The notes under the pieces were generated by a model, which saw only the letters and a program-made list of their open reading frames with translations, ran no database searches and had not been told where the DNA came from. Shown piece by piece: positions 54,331 through 63,467 of a stretch of DNA of 64,000 nt; the stretch's first letter is position 1, and every line of letters begins with the position of its first letter. The stretch lies in contig CAMYLK010000003.1 in NCBI GenBank assembly GCA_947259225.1, positions 124,001-188,000 of the forward strand, read 5' to 3'. The stretch comes from an uncultured Desulfobulbaceae bacterium (GTDB lineage Bacteria > Desulfobacterota > Desulfobulbia > Desulfobulbales > Desulfobulbaceae). The position numbers were made by a program, and so were the translations under genes.

Positions 54331-55221
54331 AGGTTCGGTTACTATGGTATTCTCCAGCCGAGTGCCTTTTTCCACCCTTGCCCCGTCCCAGACAACACAG
54401 TTCTTTAAACTCACATCAGTGTCAATTTCAGCGTTGCCAATGGCGCCCCAACCTGCAAGTCCTACATTATCGGCCAGTCTGGCCTGGTGACTCACTACCC
54501 ATTTCTCCCGTAGTTCCGGAAGCGGATAAGCATCTCCCAATTTCCCGGACAGCAGTTCCCCATGCAGCTGTAAATAATCCTCCGGAGTCCCGATGTCCCT
54601 CCAGTAACTGCCATCAACCCGTACACATCCTATTTTCTTTCCGGATCGGGCAAGATGCTCGTACAGGTCGATGATATGGTAAAATTGTCCATAGGGTATC
54701 TCCTTTAATACATCCGGCTCAACAATATGGATCCCCGAAAAAGCAAGGAGTTCCTTGTCAGAATAACCGTTGGAAGGTCGAAAGGAAACAACCCGGCCAT
54801 CCTGCACCTCTACAGTATTAAAACGGTGGTAATCATGCATTGCCATGGTAATTATATTGCCTGAATCGACATGTTGGCTGTACAATGCTCTCAGGTCAAC
54901 AGTATGGAATATATCCCCGTTCATGACGAGAATCGGTTCCCCTGAAAATTCTCCCAGGGCCTGGCGAAGGCTTCCCCCCGTGCCGAGGATGTCCGGTTCA
55001 TATTGAAAGCTGACATCAGGCAAAGGTCCCACTGCCCCTTTAATGAGATGCCCCAGGTGATGGCCGTTGACTATGGTTTTTGTGCACCCTGCCTGCTGCA
55101 GCATCTCGACAAGAATGTAAAGCAACGACCGGTTGAGGACAGGGAAGAGTGGTTTGGGCCGAAGGAACGTATAGGGTCGCAGGCGGGTTCCTAAACCGGC
55201 GGCGAGGAGCATTGATTGCAT
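54322..55221 (-). CDS. NDP-sugar nucleotidyltransferase
   Basis: This 299-residue enzyme has the nucleotidyltransferase start MLLAAGLGTRLRPYT and FLRPKPLFPVLNRSLL, then VMNGDIF with the metal Asp, DYHRFNTVEVQDG, and RDIGTPEDYLQLH. It makes an NDP-hexose from NTP and a sugar 1-phosphate (mannose-1-phosphate guanylyltransferase-like or glucose-1-phosphate type). A short left-handed beta-helix-like tail follows. It suits the surface glycan genes in this area. It converges on the carbonic anhydrase gene. Confidence 0.88.
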   Translation of the reverse strand: MQSMLLAAGLGTRLRPYTFLRPKPLFPVLNRSLLYILVEMLQQAGCTKTIVNGHHLGHLIKGAVGPLPDVSFQYEPDILGTGGSLRQALGEFSGEPILVMNGDIFHTVDLRALYSQHVDSGNIITMAMHDYHRFNTVEVQDGRVVSFRPSNGYSDKELLAFSGIHIVEPDVLKEIPYGQFYHIIDLYEHLARSGKKIGCVRVDGSYWRDIGTPEDYLQLHGELLSGKLGDAYPLPELREKWVVSHQARLADNVGLAGWGAIGNAEIDTDVSLKNCVVWDGARVEKGTRLENTIVTEPLQ

Positions 55222-55361
55222 GGCTCTGAATATTTTGTAAAGGGTTCGGGTAAAACCTGTATCTTTCTCTTGCAGACGGTTCTACATTTGAGCTAGACTG
55301 CCACGTCGTTGAATCAGTGTCCAGATAAATAACCTGTTACTCACATTTTGGAAATAAGAGT

Positions 55362-56939
55362 ATGATATCTCTGTTAGATTACGGTGCCGGTAACGTCAGA
55401 TCAGTTATTAATGCACTCGAAAAGCTTGGCGAGACTGTTCAGACAATAAATTCCGAACAGGATATACGTAATGCAGACCGGCTCATTTTCCCGGGTGTTG
55501 GCAGTTTCGGATCCATGATGGAAATCCTGCGCGCCAAGAACTTTGTCGAACCCCTTACAGAGTATCTTCAATCCGGGAAGCCTTTTTTCGGCATCTGTCT
55601 GGGCCTGCAGGCTCTTTTTGACAGCAGTGAAGAAGCCCCCGATGTTGCTGGTCTTTCTGTTATCCCCGGATCTGTCAAGAGGTTCGACGTTGACCTGGCG
55701 GTTCCACATATCGGATGGAACGGGGTAAAGGTCAGCCAGCCTTCCCTGCTTTTCAACGGGATGAGCGGTGACGAAAAATTTTATTTTGTCCACTCGTACC
55801 ATGTTGCTCCAAGCTCAGACGAATTCATTCTGACTGCAACTGATTACGGGTATGAATTTGTCTCTGCAATCCAGAAAGGTAATATTATTGCCACCCAGTT
55901 CCACCCTGAAAAAAGCGGTAGGGCCGGACTCGCTCTGCTTGAAAATTTCCTCGCGAAAACGAAAGAAGAGATAATCCCGGCATCATGCCCGCAGAAAACC
56001 GAACTGGCCAAGCGGATAATCGCCTGTCTCGATGTGCGGACAAATGACCAGGGCGATCTTGTCGTCACCAAAGGTGACCAGTATGACGTCCGGGAAGAGG
56101 GAGATGTCCGTAACCTCGGCAAACCGGTTCAATTAGCAGGCAGGTATTACGAAGAAGGTGCTGATGAGATTACCTTTCTCAACATTACCGGATTCCGGGA
56201 TTTTCCCCTTAAAGACATGCCAATGCTTGAAGTACTTGAAAATACATCTAAAAATGTCTTTGTCCCTTTGACCATCGGTGGAGGCATCCGCGATTATATA
56301 GATAAAGACGGCCGAAACTATTCCGCCCTTGAAGTCGCTTCCGAGTATTTTCGTTCCGGTGCAGACAAAATTTCCATAGGCAGCGATGCGGTCCTTATCG
56401 CCGAGGAAGTATTACGGACCGGGAGAGCAACCGGATTGAGCTCAATAGAGCAGATAGCAAGGGTGTACGGGAACCAGGCTGTTGTAATTTCGGTCGACCC
56501 CCGCCGGATCTATGTACAAACGCCTGATGGAGTCAAGCACCATACCATCAGAACAACTGTTTCTGGACCGCAGGGAGAAGAATACTGCTGGTATCAATGC
56601 ACGATCAAGGGAGGACGGGAAGGCCGTGAACTGGACGCGGTTACCTTTGTCAAAATCTGTGAACAGCTTGGCGCAGGAGAGATACTGCTCAATTGCATTG
56701 ATAAGGATGGCACCAACTCTGGCTTTGATCTTGAACTTGTTAATGCTGTTAAAAGTGCGGTTTCCATTCCTGTCATTGCATCAAGCGGGGCGGGCAATGC
56801 CTTTCACTTCCTGGAGGTTTTCACTGAAACCAAAACAGAAGCAGCCCTTGCCGCAGGCATTTTTCACCGCCAGGAGGTATCGATTGGGGAGGTGAAAGAA
56901 CATATCAGAAATAAGGTCGAAATACGTCGTGTCGAATAA
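55362..56939 (+). CDS. hisHF: HisH-HisF fusion, imidazole glycerol phosphate synthase
   Basis: This single 525-residue protein carries both subunits of the histidine-pathway enzyme. Residues 1 to about 205 are the glutaminase HisH (nucleophile in FGICLGLQALF; the His/Glu pair in TQFHPEKSG). Residues about 212-525 are the HisF cyclase, with IIACLDVR, NITGFRDFPLKD, FVPLTIGGGIRDY and VISVDPRR. The HisF part has the insertions and motifs of the fungal/plant HIS7 protein (for example TKGDQYDVREE and EEYCWYQCTIKGGREGREL), not of ordinary bacterial HisF. It makes IGP and AICAR from PRFAR. It overlaps the SGNH gene by 11 bp. Confidence 0.95.
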   Translation: MISLLDYGAGNVRSVINALEKLGETVQTINSEQDIRNADRLIFPGVGSFGSMMEILRAKNFVEPLTEYLQSGKPFFGICLGLQALFDSSEEAPDVAGLSVIPGSVKRFDVDLAVPHIGWNGVKVSQPSLLFNGMSGDEKFYFVHSYHVAPSSDEFILTATDYGYEFVSAIQKGNIIATQFHPEKSGRAGLALLENFLAKTKEEIIPASCPQKTELAKRIIACLDVRTNDQGDLVVTKGDQYDVREEGDVRNLGKPVQLAGRYYEEGADEITFLNITGFRDFPLKDMPMLEVLENTSKNVFVPLTIGGGIRDYIDKDGRNYSALEVASEYFRSGADKISIGSDAVLIAEEVLRTGRATGLSSIEQIARVYGNQAVVISVDPRRIYVQTPDGVKHHTIRTTVSGPQGEEYCWYQCTIKGGREGRELDAVTFVKICEQLGAGEILLNCIDKDGTNSGFDLELVNAVKSAVSIPVIASSGAGNAFHFLEVFTETKTEAALAAGIFHRQEVSIGEVKEHIRNKVEIRRVE

Positions 56940-58089
56940 AAACATTGTCTTTTTCATCATAACAACCTGTTTTACTTTACTCATTACTCTCATAGTTGGA
57001 GAAATTTGCATCAGACTGTTTGTCACCCCTCACGTTATTCCTGCACCTCCCCCACCCAGTAACTTCAATCCATACCGCTCAAACGATTATATTGTAAACA
57101 TGCGGCCCTACTCATATTTTCACATTCCAGAGTCTCGATATTCTCAGAAACTTGCACTCTACTCAAACGAGTACTCCATTAATTCAATGGGTTTTCGCGG
57201 AAATAACTTTACAACCAAACCCTCAGGTAACAAACAAAGGTTAGCAGTTATCGGCGATTCAATTGTTGAAGGACATGGAGTACAACCTGAGCAGACATTT
57301 ACATATCACCTTCAGAACAAACTTGCTGAATCAGACTGGGAAGTTATCAATCTGGGCGTACAGGGTGCGAGTCCCTTGTATTTTGCCGCAAATCTCGAAC
57401 GATACCTGTACCTGAATCCTGATGCCGTATTACTTATGATTCATGAAAATGACCTGTACGAAGATGAGCTCCGGGAAAAATCCTATTTCAGTCTGCCTGT
57501 CCTGGAAAACCGTGAAACTCTCTACTCCGGAGGAACTTTACATTCATGGTACGAAAAATCGAGGTTATTCAGCTTCCTCAAAGCAACGCAACAGCAATTA
57601 TCCAGAACACCTCTGGAGAAAATTATTGAGTCCAACTCTCAAATTCCTGGCAGGGCTGATGAAGATCAAAAATCTTCACAACAAAAATCAAGTTTCGTGG
57701 TACCTTCTTCTAAAATTGACAAGCGATGGGAAATGAGTCAAAAGTACTTAACATATGTTATTGAGACATTGCAGAGCAGGGATATTGACCTGCTGGTGAC
57801 TTCGTTATGTACAGTGACGCTTGCTTTTCATAAGGTTCAGGAGTATACAACACATTGCTCAAACGTTGAGATCGGAGTCAAACAATGGGCCGATCAGCAC
57901 AGTGTACCCTATCTGTCGCTGATACCTTCCATGAAAAAGGCTCTGTGGGAACACAAAAATACTGATGTGCTGATTTTTAATGATTATCACCCGACACCTA
58001 TGGCGCACAGAATGTTAGCAGATGAACTCTATCCCTTTGTTTTGAACCGATTGACAGGTGGAATTACCCCTGAACCGGTATCTGAATAA
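56929..58089 (+). CDS. SGNH/GDSL hydrolase-like membrane-anchored protein
   Basis: This 386-residue protein has an N-terminal membrane anchor (about residues 5-25) and an SGNH hydrolase domain. Block I is VIGDSIVEG with the catalytic Ser, block II has NLGVQGASP, block III HENDLY, and block V NDYHPTPMAH with the catalytic Asp/His pair. Such proteins add or remove O-acyl groups on glycans, usually outside the inner membrane. It sits between hisHF (11-bp overlap) and the carbamoyltransferase gene (18-bp gap), so the set is an operon likely for surface or exopolysaccharide decoration. Confidence 0.85.
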   Translation: MSNKNIVFFIITTCFTLLITLIVGEICIRLFVTPHVIPAPPPPSNFNPYRSNDYIVNMRPYSYFHIPESRYSQKLALYSNEYSINSMGFRGNNFTTKPSGNKQRLAVIGDSIVEGHGVQPEQTFTYHLQNKLAESDWEVINLGVQGASPLYFAANLERYLYLNPDAVLLMIHENDLYEDELREKSYFSLPVLENRETLYSGGTLHSWYEKSRLFSFLKATQQQLSRTPLEKIIESNSQIPGRADEDQKSSQQKSSFVVPSSKIDKRWEMSQKYLTYVIETLQSRDIDLLVTSLCTVTLAFHKVQEYTTHCSNVEIGVKQWADQHSVPYLSLIPSMKKALWEHKNTDVLIFNDYHPTPMAHRMLADELYPFVLNRLTGGITPEPVSE

Positions 58090-58107
58090 AACCCAACCGT
58101 CTCTTCC

Positions 58108-59952
58108 ATGTCCAAAAATATCTTAGGAATTTCAGCATATTACCACGACAGTGCGGCAGCACTTATCCAAAACGGCGTCATTACTGCCGCCTGCCAGGAG
58201 GAACGATTCACCCGCAAGAAGCATGATGCCGCTTTTCCGGTTCATGCCATATCCTCCTGCCTGGAGCAGGCTGAAATCCGGTTACAGGATGTCGACCACA
58301 TTGTTTTCTACGACAAACCTTTGGTCAAATTTGAGCGACTGCTTGAGACCTATCTCACCTATGCACCTAAGGGACTGCGTTCCTTTATTGCGGCCATGCC
58401 TATCTGGCTCAAAGACAAACTTTTTCTGAAAACAACCCTGCGCAAAGAACTGGCAGCTCTAGGCGGCATCAAAACCAAAGAACTGCCGCCCCTTCTGTTC
58501 ACCACCCATCACGAATCCCATGCTGCCTCTGCTTTTTTCCCCAGCCCTTTTGTCGAAGCAGCCATCCTTTGCCTTGACGGGGTTGGTGAATGGGCTACCA
58601 CTTCGATATGGCACGGTAAGGAAAACAGCCTGAAGCCTTTGTGGGAGATAAACTTTCCCCACAGTCTCGGTCTGCTGTATTCAGCCTTCACCTATTACAC
58701 AGGTTTCAAGGTGAATTCCGGTGAATATAAACTTATGGGCCTGGCTCCGTACGGCGAACCCAAATATGTTGATACCATTCTGGACAATCTGCTTGATCTC
58801 AAGGAAGACGGGACGTACCGCCTGGATATGAGCTACTTCAATTATGCCACCGGCCTGACCATGACCGGCAAGAAATTCCATGAACTGTTCGGAGGACCAC
58901 CTCGCAAACCGGAATCAGAAGTGTCACAGAAAGAAATGGATATTGCCCGTTCCATTCAGGCAGTTACAGAAAAAATCGTCCTGCGTCTGGCTAAAACAAT
59001 CAAGCAGGAACAACAGGTTGATAATCTCTGCCTGGCCGGCGGCGTTGCCCTGAACTGTGTTGCCAACGGACGCATTTTACGTGAATGTGGTTTTGACAAC
59101 ATATGGATCCAGCCGGCTGCCGGTGATGCCGGCGGTGCCTTGGGGGCGGCCCTGACCATCTGGCACAATTATCTTGATCAACCGCGCATTCCGGATGGCA
59201 CCACAGACAGTATGCAGGGGGCCTACCTGGGTCCTAGTTTCTCCAATGAGGAGATAAAAAGCTATCTTGAGAATGTCGGGGCAGTCTTTACACAAATGGA
59301 TGATTCGCAACTCCTGCCCAAACTGGCAGAACTGCTTGATCAGGGCAATGTAGTGGGCTGGTTCAACGGCCGCATGGAATTCGGACCACGAGCTCTGGGC
59401 GGTAGATCAATCATCGGTGACCCGCGCAATACGGAAATGCAGACCCAGATGAACCTGAAGATTAAGTACAGGGAATCCTTCCGGCCCTTTGCTCCTGCAG
59501 TGAAGGCGGAAAAGGTATCTGACTGGTTCGAAATTGAGGGCGAGAGTCCCTACATGCTACTGGTAGCTCCTGTTCAACCTGACAAGCGTATCGACAATGA
59601 AATGGACACTAACCTGTTCGGCCTGGACAAACTCAAATGTTCCCGTTCAGAGATACCGGCAGTTACCCATGTTGACTATTCGGCCAGGGTCCAGACCATC
59701 CACCGGGAAACCAACCCCCGGCTCCACGACCTGGCCAGCGAATTTGAAAAAATCACCAGGTGCCCGGTATTGATAAATACCTCGTTCAATGTACGGGGTG
59801 AACCCATTGTCTGTACCCCCGAGGATGCGTACCGCTGTTTCATGCGAACTGAGATGGATTACCTTGTCCTGGAGAATGTTCTTCTTGCCAAGACCGATCA
59901 GCCGAAGATTGAACGCGATGATTCATGGCAGAAGGAATTTGAACTTGACTGA
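58108..59952 (+). CDS. NodU/CmcH-type carbamoyltransferase
   Basis: This 614-residue enzyme transfers carbamoyl from carbamoyl phosphate to a hydroxyl of a sugar or secondary metabolite. Marks are GISAYYHDSAAALI at the N-terminus, HHESHAASAFFPSPF with the metal His, LCLAGGVALNCVANG, and the C-terminal GRMEFGPRALGGRSI. Length and motifs are complete. Family members act on Nod factors, antibiotics and exopolysaccharides. Here the SGNH and SxtJ/DUF5989 neighbours point to a surface glycan. A palindromic repeat begins at its stop codon. Confidence 0.93.
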   Translation: MSKNILGISAYYHDSAAALIQNGVITAACQEERFTRKKHDAAFPVHAISSCLEQAEIRLQDVDHIVFYDKPLVKFERLLETYLTYAPKGLRSFIAAMPIWLKDKLFLKTTLRKELAALGGIKTKELPPLLFTTHHESHAASAFFPSPFVEAAILCLDGVGEWATTSIWHGKENSLKPLWEINFPHSLGLLYSAFTYYTGFKVNSGEYKLMGLAPYGEPKYVDTILDNLLDLKEDGTYRLDMSYFNYATGLTMTGKKFHELFGGPPRKPESEVSQKEMDIARSIQAVTEKIVLRLAKTIKQEQQVDNLCLAGGVALNCVANGRILRECGFDNIWIQPAAGDAGGALGAALTIWHNYLDQPRIPDGTTDSMQGAYLGPSFSNEEIKSYLENVGAVFTQMDDSQLLPKLAELLDQGNVVGWFNGRMEFGPRALGGRSIIGDPRNTEMQTQMNLKIKYRESFRPFAPAVKAEKVSDWFEIEGESPYMLLVAPVQPDKRIDNEMDTNLFGLDKLKCSRSEIPAVTHVDYSARVQTIHRETNPRLHDLASEFEKITRCPVLINTSFNVRGEPIVCTPEDAYRCFMRTEMDYLVLENVLLAKTDQPKIERDDSWQKEFELD

Positions 59953-60140
59953 TGGCTAAGCAAAAACTCCCCAACTTCTGCGTCGGAGTCTACGCTACCT
60001 GCGTACTTCCTTCGTCACTGCGGCGTACCGTATGTACGCCTCATTCCTCAGGATTCGGAGTCTCGCAAACTCGCTTACCTGAGCGCCTTGCATTTGGCGC
60101 TTTTCGAAGTTTTACTTCGTTCACTTATCTGCTTAGCCAT
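59952..60140. repeat. 189-bp palindromic MITE-like element
   Basis: The element is bounded by perfect 11-bp inverted ends, ATGGCTAAGCA (59952-59962) and TGCTTAGCCAT (60130-60140). Inside are several perfect hairpins: GGCGTAC-CGTAT-GTACGCC, AGCGCC-TTGCATTT-GGCGCT and CGAAGT-TTT-ACTTCG. It is inserted between the carbamoyltransferase stop and the SxtJ gene and could make a structured RNA or stabilise the message. A short reading frame across it (to 60167) looks like a translation of the repeat, not a gene. It resembles dispersed repeats in Desulfobacterota. Confidence 0.7.
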
Positions 60141-60174
60141 CTCTCTTTATACGTTTTGAGAGGTTGATAGAGTT

Positions 60175-60582
60175 TTGCAGAGTATTAACAAACAACCGGA
60201 CAAAAAAGAGCTGCGGAATTTCGGTTTCATTACCGGCGGGCTGACCCCGGCGTTTTTCGGGCTGCTGCTTCCCTGGCTCTTTGGGCACAATTTTCCCAGG
60301 TGGCCCTGGATCGTTGCTGTGGTCCTGGTCGCCTGGGCACTTGTCCTGCCCATGAGCCTCAAACCTGTCTACCGGGTCTGGATGACCATCGGACTTTGCC
60401 TCGGCTGGATCAATACCCGGATTATTTTGTCAATTATGTTTTATCTCATCATCCTGCCGGTAGGGGCTGTCATGCGATTGGCCGGGAAAGATCCGATGGC
60501 CCGATCAATAAACAGGGAACAGAAAAGTTACCGCGTAAAAAGCATTGTTCCCGACAAAAAACACGTGGAGAAACCGTACTGA
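60175..60582 (+). CDS. SxtJ family membrane protein
   Basis: This 135-residue inner-membrane protein has about four hydrophobic stretches (residues about 17-35, 42-60, 66-85 and 85-105) and fits the SxtJ family, which accompanies carbamoyltransferases in many glycan and metabolite clusters; function is unknown. It begins at TTG 60175, behind a GAGAGG-like site. The stop overlaps the next gene's ATG by 1 base (TGATG), so the two are coupled. The carbamoyltransferase gene precedes it, with the repeat between. Confidence 0.85.
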   Translation: MQSINKQPDKKELRNFGFITGGLTPAFFGLLLPWLFGHNFPRWPWIVAVVLVAWALVLPMSLKPVYRVWMTIGLCLGWINTRIILSIMFYLIILPVGAVMRLAGKDPMARSINREQKSYRVKSIVPDKKHVEKPY

Positions 60583-60734
60583 TGTTTGAATTCCTCAAAG
60601 ACCTCTGGGGCTTCATGAAAGTCCGCAAGAAATTCTGGCTGGCACCAATCATTCTGATCATGATGTTACTGGGTGTCCTTATTGTACTGACCCAGGGTAC
60701 GGCTGTAGCACCGTTTATTTATACGTTGTTCTAA
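60582..60734 (+). CDS. DUF5989 small membrane protein
   Basis: This is a 50-residue single-span protein, MFEFLKDLWGFMKVRKKFW and then a hydrophobic segment (about residues 20-42). It matches the DUF5989 family, short membrane proteins that follow SxtJ and carbamoyltransferase genes. The role is unknown, maybe as a subunit of a membrane complex. ATG 60582 overlaps the SxtJ stop. It is too short for many gene finders. Confidence 0.82.
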   Translation: MFEFLKDLWGFMKVRKKFWLAPIILIMMLLGVLIVLTQGTAVAPFIYTLF

Positions 60735-60820
60735 ACAAATAGTAGCTCTATCACGCCTTCCTCATCATGCTAAATACCTGTTGATTACCCCTGAACACCA
60801 GTTATTTTTTTAGACAAAAA

Positions 60821-60852
60821 AAGCCTGATGCCGGTTAACCGGCATCAGGCTT
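60821..60852 (-). terminator. terminator of the NapC-like gene
   Basis: A perfect 14-bp stem (AAGCCTGATGCCGG / CCGGCATCAGGCTT) with loop TTAA lies between the convergent DUF5989 and NapC-like genes. On the minus strand a T-run follows, so it terminates the NapC-like operon; on the plus strand it may also act on the SxtJ/DUF5989 transcript. Confidence 0.93.
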
Positions 60853-60890
60853 GATTATTCAGTAAGCAGTGTATACTTACGGTTTATGAT

Positions 60891-62366
60891 TTACTCCGGC
60901 TCATCGTGGCATAAGTCACAATCCTGGGGGATAACCTTGCCGATATTAGTTGTATGCTCGTCGTTATGGCACCGAAAACATCCAAACCCGTCATCAGCAT
61001 CCTGGTGACCGAGATGCTGTCGGTATGTACCCCAGGTAATTTTCATGCCGGGCCATACATTGTTCATCCAGGTTTCAAGCAGGAACTGTCCGGCCTTGAC
61101 AAGAAGCTCTCCGTTTTCATCAACATATGCCTTGCCGTGTCGCCCGGCCTGCAGCTCTATAAGGGTCTTGATCATAAGCTCTTCTGCCTCTTCGCGTGAG
61201 GTATATTCTTTTTCAAGCACAGTAATACTGTCCTCGCGAATACCCTCCAGGCCCGGATCTATCCGACGACTCAACAATCCGAAATCCACCCGTTCCATCA
61301 TCCTGTCATTGACATGTGTCGGACGGTTATGGCAGTCAATACAATCCATTGTGCGCCACTCATGCTCTTCACCTGCAGTTTCGGTCTCATCACCATGACC
61401 AATATCATACTCTTCGGTGACCCCGTCAGCATGGGTAACCTTGATCTTACCTATCTTTGTTCTCCTGTCATCGAGGGGCTGGTATTCAACCTTGACATCA
61501 CTGCTTACATGCCAGTGAATACCTTCAAATTTTTCAGTTACCGGGTTCTGCCCACCTATGTGAAGGGATATTTCCTGAACCTCAGGATTCTCCTGGTCCT
61601 TATTTGAAAAGGAGTAAAATTTCTTCACCTTTTCACCGTGAAACTTTTCTGGCCAGTGACACTCTTCACAGGTATCACGGGCCGGACGAAGATGATGAAC
61701 CGGGGCGGGAATAGGACGGCTGAAGTTGTCCGTGAAAACTGCTACAACCTGGCGCAGGCCGGAAATCTTTGCCTTCACAAACCAGGAAGCACCCGGACCG
61801 ATATGACATTCAACACATTTTACCTTTGAATGAGGAGATCGCATGTACGCGGTATATTCAGGTGCCATTACCTTATGGCATAGTTTACCGCAAAAATACG
61901 GAGAATCGGTAAAATGATATGCCTCATAGCCAATAATGGTGAGGATGGCCACATTAAGGACAGTCAGGGCGGTAAAACCGACCATATATTTTTTATGTCG
62001 TGGGTTACTCAGGTCAATACAGAGTGATTTGTCATCCAGGTGAGCGCCAAGCGAATCCTTTAACCATTGTTTTCTGTTGACATAACAGGCAAGCGGGATA
62101 ATCAGCAGGCCGACAACCATGAATCCCGGCAGGATCATATAACACAGTGCGGCAAAGTAAGGATTTTCAACCAGACCCAGCATATCCAGGGCCAATCCGA
62201 TCAGCATCAGGACAATACTGATAGTCGTCGTTGCTACACCAATGAGCCCCAGGGGTGTACGCCACATTGCGTACAGGCAGTTCTCCCACAGTCCATCAGG
62301 CGGTATCTGGGGAGGCGGTACTAACCCTTCTCCACTCTGGTTGGTTTCTTCGTTTTGATTAGCCAT
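60891..62366 (-). CDS. NapC/NirT-like multihaem membrane cytochrome c, second copy
   Basis: This 491-residue paralogue of the protein at 50077 has three N-terminal helices (about residues 38-60, 70-92 and 130-150) and haem sites CVECH, CEECH, CIDCH, CFRCH and CDLCH, plus the CX3CH form CGKLCH. Shared segments include ISGLRQVVAVFTDNFSRPIP and MDCIDCHNRPTH. It should accept electrons from quinol and pass them to a periplasmic or outer-membrane partner. Its start overlaps the sensor-like gene by 8 bp, so both are one unit. A strong terminator follows it. Confidence 0.87.
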   Translation of the reverse strand: MANQNEETNQSGEGLVPPPQIPPDGLWENCLYAMWRTPLGLIGVATTTISIVLMLIGLALDMLGLVENPYFAALCYMILPGFMVVGLLIIPLACYVNRKQWLKDSLGAHLDDKSLCIDLSNPRHKKYMVGFTALTVLNVAILTIIGYEAYHFTDSPYFCGKLCHKVMAPEYTAYMRSPHSKVKCVECHIGPGASWFVKAKISGLRQVVAVFTDNFSRPIPAPVHHLRPARDTCEECHWPEKFHGEKVKKFYSFSNKDQENPEVQEISLHIGGQNPVTEKFEGIHWHVSSDVKVEYQPLDDRRTKIGKIKVTHADGVTEEYDIGHGDETETAGEEHEWRTMDCIDCHNRPTHVNDRMMERVDFGLLSRRIDPGLEGIREDSITVLEKEYTSREEAEELMIKTLIELQAGRHGKAYVDENGELLVKAGQFLLETWMNNVWPGMKITWGTYRQHLGHQDADDGFGCFRCHNDEHTTNIGKVIPQDCDLCHDEPE

Positions 62367-63282
62367 CTCCCTTATTTCCTCCTATCTTATTGTGTAATAT
62401 CAAACTCATTCGCTCGCCGGTTTCAAGAACTTTCCTCAGGAGCTCCAAGCTTTCCTGATCATCAACTTCAACACTCTGGTCAATCAACAACTGCGTATAA
62501 TTAATTATCCCTGTCAGGTAATTGCTCAGGTTATTCAACTCCTTCGGGGAAAGATTAAAAACCCCCTTACCCTGCCCCCCGTGCGTGGCGACGTAAGCAC
62601 CCTCGGCAATCATCAGGTTAACCTGACGGGTCAAATCCGCAATCTCCTTGCAGGACTTCGGATCAACAGCCAAAGGTTCCTGCGGGTTAGGCTCCTCCAG
62701 ATAGCGGGCAATTGAAATGAGCGGTATCAATGCTTTCTGGTATAAAAAAAGTACCAGCAGTGATACACTTGCTATCATAAAAGTCAGGGCACCGATGGCC
62801 AGTCCCTGGAACCGCACCAGCCTTGTCTTCATCTGGCTGCTTAACACCCGGTCAAACTGCATCAGGTTATCTGAAAGTGTCCGCAGCTGAACATGAAGCT
62901 GCAAGGCCGTTTCCCGATCCTGCGGGTCCTCCGCCACTTTTCTGGCAAGCAATGCTATACCAGCCAGATCTACCTGATTAATGAGCGCCAGCTTATACTC
63001 TCCCGGCACAAGAGAATTTTCAAGGAGCCTTGAAAGATCACTGTTCAGGGCATCTACTTTTCCTGCTGCGGCTTCAGCATCAGTAGCAGACCCTGTTATC
63101 ATAGTTCTGGTCAGGTGTTCACGCAGTGTGTCAAACCTGAATAATATTTTTTCGCCCTGGTAGATAATTGTGTCATATTCCCGAGTGAATCTATACTGCA
63201 GAAGACCCAGAATAACGACCAGTGCGAGAAGTGCGGCAACCGCACAGAACACACCGAACAAAATCTTCCGCAGCGAGACCAT
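62359..63282 (-). CDS. sensor-like membrane protein without a kinase core
   Basis: This 307-residue protein has two membrane helices (about residues 7-28 and 165-188) with a helical periplasmic domain between them, then a HAMP-like stretch and a dimerisation-type helix (KELNNLSNYLTGIINYTQLL) where histidine kinases have His; here the position has Asn and no ATPase domain follows. It looks like a chemotaxis or kinase sensor stripped to its sensing and dimer parts. It is translationally coupled to the NapC-like cytochrome gene (8-bp overlap), so it may scaffold or sense for that cytochrome. Confidence 0.72.
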   Translation of the reverse strand: MVSLRKILFGVFCAVAALLALVVILGLLQYRFTREYDTIIYQGEKILFRFDTLREHLTRTMITGSATDAEAAAGKVDALNSDLSRLLENSLVPGEYKLALINQVDLAGIALLARKVAEDPQDRETALQLHVQLRTLSDNLMQFDRVLSSQMKTRLVRFQGLAIGALTFMIASVSLLVLFLYQKALIPLISIARYLEEPNPQEPLAVDPKSCKEIADLTRQVNLMIAEGAYVATHGGQGKGVFNLSPKELNNLSNYLTGIINYTQLLIDQSVEVDDQESLELLRKVLETGERMSLILHNKIGGNKGDG

Positions 63283-63312
63283 TCTTTATCCACCATCATA
63301 TATATACAACAA

Positions 63313-63341
63313 AAGCCGGAGAGAAAGTATCTCCCCGGCTT
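63313..63341 (-). terminator. hairpin upstream of the sensor/cytochrome unit
   Basis: AAGCCGG and CCGGCTT, with inner GAG/CTC pairs and a 7-base loop, form a strong hairpin between the two small membrane-protein genes and the sensor-like gene. On the minus strand TTTTGTTG follows, so it may end or attenuate transcription of the small genes. Confidence 0.7.
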
Positions 63342-63467
63342 GCCCGTTCTGACCAGGAGTCAAACGGACTGTTTTATTTGCAATTTTGAAGTGTCTTACT
63401 GCCTACATAACTACTACAGTGTATCTCATCAAATAATTATACTAAATCAACTACGCGTGTTTTTCAA

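Noticed and set aside
59952-60167. A 71-codon frame across the palindromic repeat
   Set aside because: The peptide is a translation of hairpin arms and has no family features; the repeat explains the sequence.
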